Shown here: positions 56,347 to 64,000 of the stretch, piece by piece
Numbering within the stretch: position 1 is the first letter of the stretch
How the letters are laid out: each line of letters opens with the position of its first letter
From: Desulfovibrio desulfuricans
Lineage (GTDB): Bacteria; Desulfobacterota; Desulfovibrionia; Desulfovibrionales; Desulfovibrionaceae
Assembly (NCBI GenBank): GCA_015062205.1
Contig: SUVB01000027.1
Span: 105,862 to 169,861, forward strand
Length of the DNA: 64,000 nt
Reading direction: 5' to 3'
Position numbers and translations under genes: made by a program
The notes under the pieces: model-generated
What the model saw: the letters and a program-made list of their open reading frames with translations, nothing else
What the model was told of the DNA's origin: nothing
Databases searched by the model: none

Positions 56347-56987
56347 TATTGTTCAACCTCTTTGTCAAGGATTTCACCCTTGTAGATCCACACCTTGACG
56401 CCAATGATGCCGTAGGTGGTGCGGGCTTCGGCGAAACCGTAATCAATATCGGCGCGCAGGGTCTGCAAGGGCACGCGACCGTCACGGTACCATTCGGTAC
56501 GGGCGATTTCGGCCCCGGCCAGACGGCCGGCGCAGGTCACCTTGATGCCCTCGCCGCCAAACTTGCGGGCCATGGACACGGTGCGCTTCATGGCGCGCCG
56601 GAAGGCCACGCGGCGCTCCAGCTGCTGGGCGATGTTCTCGGCCACAAGCTGGGCGTCCACCTCGGGACGACGGATCTCGTTCACTTCCAGCGAAAACTCG
56701 CGTCCGAACTTCCGGCGCAGGTCATTGCGCAGTTTTTCGATTTCCACGCCCTTGCGGCCGATAACGATGCCGGGACGGGCCGTGGAAAGAATCAGGCGCA
56801 CCTTGCCGCCGGCGCGTTCGATTTCGATTCGGGAAACCCCCGCATGGTACAGGAGCTTCTTCACGAACGCGCGGATCTTGCTGTCCTCATAGACAAAGGC
56901 AGGGTATTCCTTCTTGCTGAACCAGCGGGACTGCCAATTCTTGTTGTACCCAAGCCGGAACCCGAACGGATGTACTTTCTGACCCAT
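56346..56987 (-). CDS. rpsC: Ribosomal protein uS3
   Basis: A 213-aa mRNA-entry protein. KH domain: [21 protein letters not shown]-terminal domain: [20 protein letters not shown]. Standard length and position. Confidence 0.98.
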   Translation of the reverse strand: MGQKVHPFGFRLGYNKNWQSRWFSKKEYPAFVYEDSKIRAFVKKLLYHAGVSRIEIERAGGKVRLILSTARPGIVIGRKGVEIEKLRNDLRRKFGREFSLEVNEIRRPEVDAQLVAENIAQQLERRVAFRRAMKRTVSMARKFGGEGIKVTCAGRLAGAEIARTEWYRDGRVPLQTLRADIDYGFAEARTTYGIIGVKVWIYKGEILDKEVEQ

Positions 56988-56990
56988 AGT

Positions 56991-57329
56991 CTATTCCTGC
57001 CCTTCTGCGAGTATGACGGTGATGTGGCTCGTGCGCTTGTGAATCTTGGTGGCCCGGCCCTGGGCACGGGGCATGAAGCGCTTCCAAGAGGGGCCTTCAT
57101 TGACCACGATTTCCTTCACCACCATGGCGTCCACATCGACGCCGCCCAGCTGGGAGGCGTTGGCCAGCGCGCTTTTCAGCACGCCGTACAACACTCCGGC
57201 GGGCTTGTTGGGCGTGAAGCGCAGAAGGTTCATGGCCTCCTCCACTCCAAGGCCCTGCACGTTTCTGGCCACAAGACGGGTCTTGCGGGGGGAGACGCGC
57301 TGGAATTTGGCAATAGCTTTCGATTCCAT
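56991..57329 (-). CDS. rplV: Ribosomal protein uL22
   Basis: A 112-aa protein whose hairpin lines the exit tunnel ([20 protein letters not shown]). It begins [20 protein letters not shown]. Three bases separate it from rpsC. Confidence 0.98.
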   Translation of the reverse strand: MESKAIAKFQRVSPRKTRLVARNVQGLGVEEAMNLLRFTPNKPAGVLYGVLKSALANASQLGGVDVDAMVVKEIVVNEGPSWKRFMPRAQGRATKIHKRTSHITVILAEGQE

Positions 57330-57338
57330 ATCCCTACC

Positions 57339-57626
57339 CTACTTCTTGGCGGCAGCTTTGGCCTTCTTGTCGGCGGCATGCCCATGGAAGGTGCGGGTGG
57401 GCGAGAACTCGCCCAGCTTGTGGCCCACCATGTTTTCGGTGACAAACACCGGCACGAACTTCTTGCCATTGTGCACCGCGAAGGTCAGTCCCACCATTTC
57501 GGGCAGGATGGTCGAGCGGCGCGACCAGGTCTTGAGCACACGGCGGTCGTTGTTGGCCACCGCAGCATCGACCTTCTTCATCAGATGACCGTCGATGAAC
57601 GGCCCTTTTTTCAGCGATCTCGGCAT
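57339..57626 (-). CDS. rpsS: Ribosomal protein uS19
   Basis: A 95-aa head protein. The signature [20 protein letters not shown] is intact. The C-terminus ends in an Ala/Lys-rich tail (KKAKAAAKK). Confidence 0.98.
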   Translation of the reverse strand: MPRSLKKGPFIDGHLMKKVDAAVANNDRRVLKTWSRRSTILPEMVGLTFAVHNGKKFVPVFVTENMVGHKLGEFSPTRTFHGHAADKKAKAAAKK

Positions 57627-57635
57627 GAGCTACTC

Positions 57636-58484
57636 CTACTTCTGGCCGCGGCGTTTGATGATCAGCCGGGAAGAAGGCTTCTTCCTGTCGCGGGTCTTGA
57701 AGCCCTTGGCGGGCATGCCCCAGGGCGACACGGGATGACGGCCGCCGGAACTTCTGCCTTCGCCGCCGCCCAGCGGGTGATCAATGGGGTTCATGGCAAC
57801 GCCGCGCACCTGGGGGCGACGCCCAAGCCAGCGGTTGCGGCCGGCCTTGCCAAGAGAAACGGTTTCGTGCTGCACGTTGCCCACCTGGCCCACGGTGGCG
57901 ACACACGAGGCCAGCACCTTGCGCACCTCGCCCGAGGGCAGGCGCAGCAGAGCATACTTGCCTTCCTTGGCCACCAGCTGGGCGTACGCGCCGGCGGCGC
58001 GGCACATCTGACCGCCCTTGCCGGGGTACAACTCTACATTGTGCACATTGGTGCCCACGGGGATGCGCGCCATCTGCAGGGCGTTGCCGGGCTTGATGTC
58101 GGCCGTTTCGCCGTTGCGCTCATTGACGCCGGCCATGACCCTGTCGCCCTGTTTCAGGCCCACCGGCGCGAGGATGTAGCGCTTCTCGCCGTCGGCATAG
58201 TGCAGCAGCGCAATGCGGGCGGTGCGGTTGGGATCATACTCGATATGCGCGACCACGGCCTCAACGCCGGTCTTGTCGCGCTTGAAGTCAATGATGCGGT
58301 ACAGGCGCTTGACGCCGCCGCCGCGACGGCGGCTGGTGACGCGGCCCAGGTTGTTGCGCCCGGCCTTCTTGGTCAGACCCACGGTGAGCGACTTCTCGGG
58401 ACGCGTCCGGGTGATTTCCTCAAAGTCGGAAACCGTCTGGAAACGACGTCCCGCGGAGGTCGGTTTCAGCTTGCGGACAGCCAT
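57636..58484 (-). CDS. rplB: Ribosomal protein uL2
   Basis: A 282-aa protein needed for peptidyl-transferase activity. The conserved histidine lies in [20 protein letters not shown]. The N-terminal part includes [20 protein letters not shown]. Confidence 0.98.
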   Translation of the reverse strand: MAVRKLKPTSAGRRFQTVSDFEEITRTRPEKSLTVGLTKKAGRNNLGRVTSRRRGGGVKRLYRIIDFKRDKTGVEAVVAHIEYDPNRTARIALLHYADGEKRYILAPVGLKQGDRVMAGVNERNGETADIKPGNALQMARIPVGTNVHNVELYPGKGGQMCRAAGAYAQLVAKEGKYALLRLPSGEVRKVLASCVATVGQVGNVQHETVSLGKAGRNRWLGRRPQVRGVAMNPIDHPLGGGEGRSSGGRHPVSPWGMPAKGFKTRDRKKPSSRLIIKRRGQK

Positions 58485-58486
58485 GA

Positions 58487-58777
58487 TTACACTCCCTCGA
58501 AGAACTCGATTTTATCGCCCTGGCGCAGCGTCACATACGCTTTCTTCCAGCCGGGCTTGCGGCCCACCACGCGGCCCTGGCGCTCCCGGTTGCGGGGCGC
58601 GCGGCGCACGATGTTGACCGCTTCCACCTTGACGTCAAAAGCCTTCTCCACGGCCTGCTTGATTTCCAGCTTGTTGGCCATAGTGTGAACCATAAAGGCC
58701 ACCTGCCGGGCTTCGTCCTTGAGCAGGGTCGTCTTTTCGGTCAGCAGAGGCTTGAGCAGAACAGCGGTGATTTCCAT
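58487..58777 (-). CDS. rplW: Ribosomal protein uL23
   Basis: A 96-aa exit-site protein that docks SRP and trigger factor. The start at 58777 is the first ATG after the rplD stop, one base away; the longer frame to 58864 lies inside rplD. Core: [16 protein letters not shown] and [20 protein letters not shown]. Confidence 0.97.
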   Translation of the reverse strand: MEITAVLLKPLLTEKTTLLKDEARQVAFMVHTMANKLEIKQAVEKAFDVKVEAVNIVRRAPRNRERQGRVVGRKPGWKKAYVTLRQGDKIEFFEGV

Positions 58778-58778
58778 C

Positions 58779-59411
58779 TTAGGCCCCCTTCTTCGCGAAA
58801 CGCGCCTGCACGGGTTCGACCGCGCCTTCCAGCAGCACAAGCTGCTTGTGCCTGAGAATCTCAAGCACGCTCAGGCGATCCGGCGTGGTCATGGTCAGGC
58901 CGGGAATGTTGCGCGCGGAGCGCGTCAGCGTCACATCCTCGGCGGGAGCGACAATGAGGGCCTTCTTGAGGCCCAGCGTGTCGGCCACCTTGGCGAACTG
59001 CTTGGTTTTGGCCTCAGGCAGTTCAATGCCCTTGACCACCATCAGGTTTTCACCGGCCAGACGGCTGGAGAGGGCCATCTTCATGGCCAGGGCGCGCACC
59101 TTGCTGTTGACTTTGAAGCTGTAGTCGCGCGGGCTGGGGCCGAACAGGATGGCGCCGCCGCGCCACACAGGCGAACGGTTGGAGCCGGCCCGGGCGCGAC
59201 CGGTGCCCTTCTGCTTCCAAGGCTTGACGCCCCCGCCCGAAACCAGGCCGCGGGTTTTGGTCATATGCGTCCCGGCGCGCTTGGCCGCCATCTGGGCGCG
59301 CGCCACAAGGTTGAGGATTTCCGGCCTCACCTCGACTTCGAACACGTCGGAAGCCAGCGCAACTTCACCGCATTCCTGCTTGTTCTGATCATATACTTTC
59401 ACGGTAGCCAT
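58779..59411 (-). CDS. rplD: Ribosomal protein uL4
   Basis: A 210-aa protein. Its extended loop is seen as GGGVKPWKQKGTGRARAGSN. In Escherichia coli uL4 controls the S10 operon through its leader; a long leader is present here too, but a matching mechanism is unproven. Confidence 0.98.
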   Translation of the reverse strand: MATVKVYDQNKQECGEVALASDVFEVEVRPEILNLVARAQMAAKRAGTHMTKTRGLVSGGGVKPWKQKGTGRARAGSNRSPVWRGGAILFGPSPRDYSFKVNSKVRALAMKMALSSRLAGENLMVVKGIELPEAKTKQFAKVADTLGLKKALIVAPAEDVTLTRSARNIPGLTMTTPDRLSVLEILRHKQLVLLEGAVEPVQARFAKKGA

Positions 59412-59422
59412 TGCTGCTTCCC

Positions 59423-60052
59423 CTACTGCTTGCGGACCAGCACCAGCCCGTTCTTGGGGCCGGGCACGGAACCCTTGACCAGAATGACGTTGTCTTCGGG
59501 ACGCACGTCAACGACGGTCAGGCCCATTTCCGTAACGGTTTCGTTGCCCCAGTGGCCGGCCATTTTCCGGCCCTTGAACACATGGCCCGGAAAGGTGTTG
59601 TTGCCGACGGAACCGTTGTTGCGGTGCACCTTTTCGCAGCCGTGCGAATCCTTGGAGCCGGCGAAGTTCCAGCGGCGCATGCGGCCCTGGTAGCCCTTGC
59701 CCAGGCTCTTGGCGGTCACCTTGACCACGTCGCCCGCGGCGAACATGGCGACAGTCAGTTCCTGCCCCAGCTGCTGCTCGGGCGCGCCCGCAAGGCGAAT
59801 CTCGCGCACGTGGCGGAAGAGCCCCTTGCCGGCCTTGGCGAAATGCCCCTGCATGGCCTTGGAGGTGTGCTTTTCCTTGGCGGCGGTCAGCGCGATCTGC
59901 ACGGCGTTGTAGCCGTCCGTCTCCACGGTCTTGACCTGGGTGACGGGGCACGGACCGGCCTCAATCACCGTGACGGGCACGGCGGCGCCGGCGCCGTCAA
60001 ATATACGGGTCATACCGAGTTTGCGACCCAAAATTCCCATTTTCTCAGCCAT
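59423..60052 (-). CDS. rplC: Ribosomal protein uL3
   Basis: A 209-aa early-assembly protein near the peptidyl-transferase centre. It contains [20 protein letters not shown], near the conserved modified Gln region, and [18 protein letters not shown]. Confidence 0.98.
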   Translation of the reverse strand: MAEKMGILGRKLGMTRIFDGAGAAVPVTVIEAGPCPVTQVKTVETDGYNAVQIALTAAKEKHTSKAMQGHFAKAGKGLFRHVREIRLAGAPEQQLGQELTVAMFAAGDVVKVTAKSLGKGYQGRMRRWNFAGSKDSHGCEKVHRNNGSVGNNTFPGHVFKGRKMAGHWGNETVTEMGLTVVDVRPEDNVILVKGSVPGPKNGLVLVRKQ

Positions 60053-60064
60053 GACTGCCTCTCG

Positions 60065-60382
60065 CTAGAGCTTGATTTCCACGTCCACACCGGCGGGCAA
60101 GGAAAGCTTGCCCAGCGCGTCGACGGTCTGCTGCGTGGGTTCCAGAATATCCATGAGCCGCTTGTGGATGCGCATTTCAAACTGCTCACGGGACTTTTTG
60201 TCCACATGCACGGAGCGCTGGATGGTGTACTTGTGAATGTTGGTGGGCAGGGGAATGGGCCCCGCCACGCCGGCGCCGGTGTTGCGCGCCGTATCCACGA
60301 TTTCCGCAACGGCCTTGTCCAGAATGCGGTAATCGTAGGCTTTGAGCTTGATCCGAATGCGATCGCTGCTAACTGTCGTCAT
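60065..60382 (-). CDS. rpsJ: Ribosomal protein uS10
   Basis: A 105-aa 30S protein and transcription antitermination partner (NusE). Core: [19 protein letters not shown] and [23 protein letters not shown] at 60382 is chosen because upstream codons lack family similarity. It is the first gene of the cluster; fusA and tuf are not adjacent. Confidence 0.98.
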   Translation of the reverse strand: MTTVSSDRIRIKLKAYDYRILDKAVAEIVDTARNTGAGVAGPIPLPTNIHKYTIQRSVHVDKKSREQFEMRIHKRLMDILEPTQQTVDALGKLSLPAGVDVEIKL

Positions 60383-60693
60383 TGTGCCTACTCCGTTTGC
60401 AAAAACATCCCGCGCGTGTTCGCCGCGGCGGGCTCCTTCACAGCGTACAAGGGCCATGAAGCATGGCCCGAAGGCCTACCTCTCCCGGCAAGGAACGGTA
60501 ACGGAGCAACGTAAGGGGCTGCTTGTGCGCGCATCACGCCTGATAAGAATCAGGAAATTCGGAAGGTGTGGACGCCTGAACGCGCCGCATCATCCGCGTG
60601 ATGCTCCCCGGCGTCGCCCAGGCCAAGCCGCCAAGAATCGGCGGCGAGGCGGTCCCGCAGGGTCACCAAACGGGGGAATATCCCCCAACCTTA

Positions 60694-60725
60694 CAGCCCC
60701 GGGTCACGCGCCGCCTCCGGGGCTG
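60694..60725 (-). promoter_or_regulatory. Leader hairpin overlapping the end of a small ORF
   Basis: Perfect nine-base arms CAGCCCCGG (60694-60702) and CCGGGGCTG (60717-60725) with a 14-base loop. The loop contains the TGA stop of the possible small ORF, an arrangement compatible with translation-coupled control. No T-run follows. Confidence 0.45.
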
Positions 60726-60790
60726 CGGTGGGGTCCGTTCATGGGCTGGAACGGCTCGACATTGTCCGGCATTCGGTAACGCCTGCACAT
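60704..60790 (-). CDS. Possible 28-aa leader peptide in the S10 leader
   Basis: ATG at 60790 opens MCRRYRMPDNVEPFQPMNG and stops at 60704-60706. An upstream in-frame GTG (60811) would add seven residues. Codon usage is plausibly coding, but no strong ribosome site is seen and a random frame of this size is common. It lies between the S10 promoter candidate and rpsJ. Confidence 0.25.
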   Translation of the reverse strand: MCRRYRMPDNVEPFQPMNGPHRSPGGGA

Positions 60791-60911
60791 GTCAAAGCCC
60801 TTGGTCAGCACGCTCTCGCGGCCGCCTCGGGCACATCAGGGCGGGCTCAACCCGCCCTTCCCTGCCGTCCAGGGAACGCCGACAAGGCTACTTTTCCTTG
60901 CGGCAAGCGGT

Positions 60912-60940
60912 GTTGTACACAGGTTGTCTGCCGACGTCAA
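60912..60940 (-). promoter_or_regulatory. Sigma-70 type promoter for the S10 cluster
   Basis: On the minus strand, TTGACG (60940-60935), a 17-base spacer and TACAAC (60917-60912). Transcription from here would give a leader of about 520 bases to rpsJ. A weaker alternative (TTGGCA-N17-TATTTG) lies at 61039-61011. Confidence 0.6.
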
Positions 60941-61032
60941 GCCCTTTTGCCGAAAAATTCGCCACGCGGCCCTGCCGGTCCGTCCGTCCCGACCGGGGCC
61001 GGGCTGCGCGCAAATATTTGCGGCATCCCACA

Positions 61033-61061
61033 TTGCCAACCGCGCCATTATGCCGTATTTT
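61033..61061 (+). promoter_or_regulatory. Sigma-70 type promoter for secA
   Basis: TTGCCA (61033-61038), a 17-base spacer and TATTTT (61056-61061), about 106 bases before the secA start. The AT-rich -10 stands out in GC-rich DNA. Confidence 0.5.
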
Positions 61062-61167
61062 ATAAAGATGCCGTGCGCCTTTTGGGGCGACGGCCCCATT
61101 TCGCATTGTTTGCCGCAGGACGTATCAGGGGTGGAGGGCTGCGCCCCGCCCACAGCGAGGAGCATAT

Positions 61168-63750
<2,583 letters not shown>

Positions 63751-63752
63751 TT

Positions 63753-64000
63753 ATGATCTGTGATCACATCAAAAACCGGAAGAAAGTCACACTCGCTGAT
63801 TCTTTCGACAAGGCATTCGCTTTTCTGGAACAACTGACCGACACCACTCCGGACGGCACCTACGAACTGGATGGACGCAAAGTCTATGCTATGGTCCAGA
63901 GCTATGACACAGTTCCGGGCGAACCGCCAAAACTGGAAGTACACCGGAAATATATCGATATCCAGTACACGATCTCCGGCACAGAAGTTCTCGCCTGGAC
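63753..64000 (+). CDS. YhcH/YjgK/YiaL-family protein, N-terminal part
   Basis: The gene starts two bases after the secA stop and runs off the right edge, so only 82 residues are visible. It begins MICDHIKNRKKVTLADSFDK; the later YDTVPGEPPKLEVHRKYIDI with IQYTISGTE is typical of the YhcH/DUF386 cupin family, whose members include a sugar-metabolism enzyme in some bacteria. Codon use is less GC-biased than in secA (many AAA, ACA, GGA). The function is unproven. Confidence 0.85.
   Translation, partial: MICDHIKNRKKVTLADSFDKAFAFLEQLTDTTPDGTYELDGRKVYAMVQSYDTVPGEPPKLEVHRKYIDIQYTISGTEVLAW

Larger units (their letters stand above)
60383..61167. other. Divergent region between rpsJ and secA, 785 bases
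   Basis: Contains a minus-strand promoter at 60912-60940, a plus-strand promoter at 61033-61061 and a long untranslated leader for rpsJ. In that leader are a hairpin (60694-60725), a possible small ORF (60704-60790), a second GC hairpin (60838-60858) and a short stem GGGGGA/TCCCCC near 60675. No tRNA, SRP RNA or tmRNA consensus was recognised. Confidence 0.7.

Noticed and set aside
56349..58688. A 779-codon plus-strand frame across the ribosomal genes
   Set aside because: It is the shadow of rpsC to rplW, all unmistakable on the minus strand.
60383..60911. SRP RNA, tmRNA or RNase P RNA in the long gap before rpsJ
   Set aside because: None of the conserved core sequences of these RNAs was found on either strand.

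Overview
The window reads as chromosomal DNA of a sulfate-reducing deltaproteobacterium of the Desulfovibrio type. The evidence is the high GC content with strong G/C third-position bias, a NrfH/NrfA ammonia-forming nitrite reductase pair with the CxxCHxM first haem of Desulfovibrio NrfH, a [NiFe]-hydrogenase maturation gene (hypB), a two-subunit class I fumarase, a TSUP permease with a small lipoprotein, and two sigma-54 activators. I could not run a search, so the genus is an inference.

Layout. 1-530 is the end of hypB. 668-5095 holds a secreted unknown, a DUF362-type ferredoxin protein, and upp-uraA (uracil salvage). 5296-8646 is an accessory-looking locus: a PAS/AAA+ sigma-54 activator, a very AT-rich 530-base gap with an exact -24/-12 promoter, and an iron-alcohol-dehydrogenase-like protein that has lost three of its four metal ligands. 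An unresolved ORF remnant follows. 9459-11529 is nrfHA, divergent from a molybdopterin oxidoreductase gene (12050-14101). cinA, a small secreted protein and a glycosyltransferase come next. 17397-24708 holds HU and an extended macromolecular synthesis cluster: rpsU, yqeY, mutS2, dnaG, rpoD. 24789-26754 is a translationally coupled trio: secreted nuclease, queC, unknown. A lipoprotein, an EamA exporter and fumarase alpha/beta follow. 29856-34562 is a minus-strand block: DUF2333, pgi, a tandem cysteine-repeat protein, ychJ and two membrane unknowns.

34717-43515 is the second regulatory locus. A small membrane protein, a TSUP permease and a lipoprotein are read leftward from an exact sigma-54 promoter. 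Rightward are a membrane-bound sensor/sigma-54 activator with a winged-helix end, a PEP-synthase-like kinase with an unfamiliar C-terminal domain, and an MFS transporter. This and 5296-8646 are the most novel parts of the window.

43640-45327 carries argF and an ArgA-type acetyltransferase. 45774-60382 is the fused S10-spc-alpha ribosomal cluster on the minus strand, rpsJ to rplQ, with secY, map, rpmJ and rpoA. It has a roughly 520-nt leader and ends at a strong terminator. secA diverges from it, followed by the start of a YhcH-family gene. I saw no rRNA, tRNA, CRISPR array, insertion sequence or prophage.
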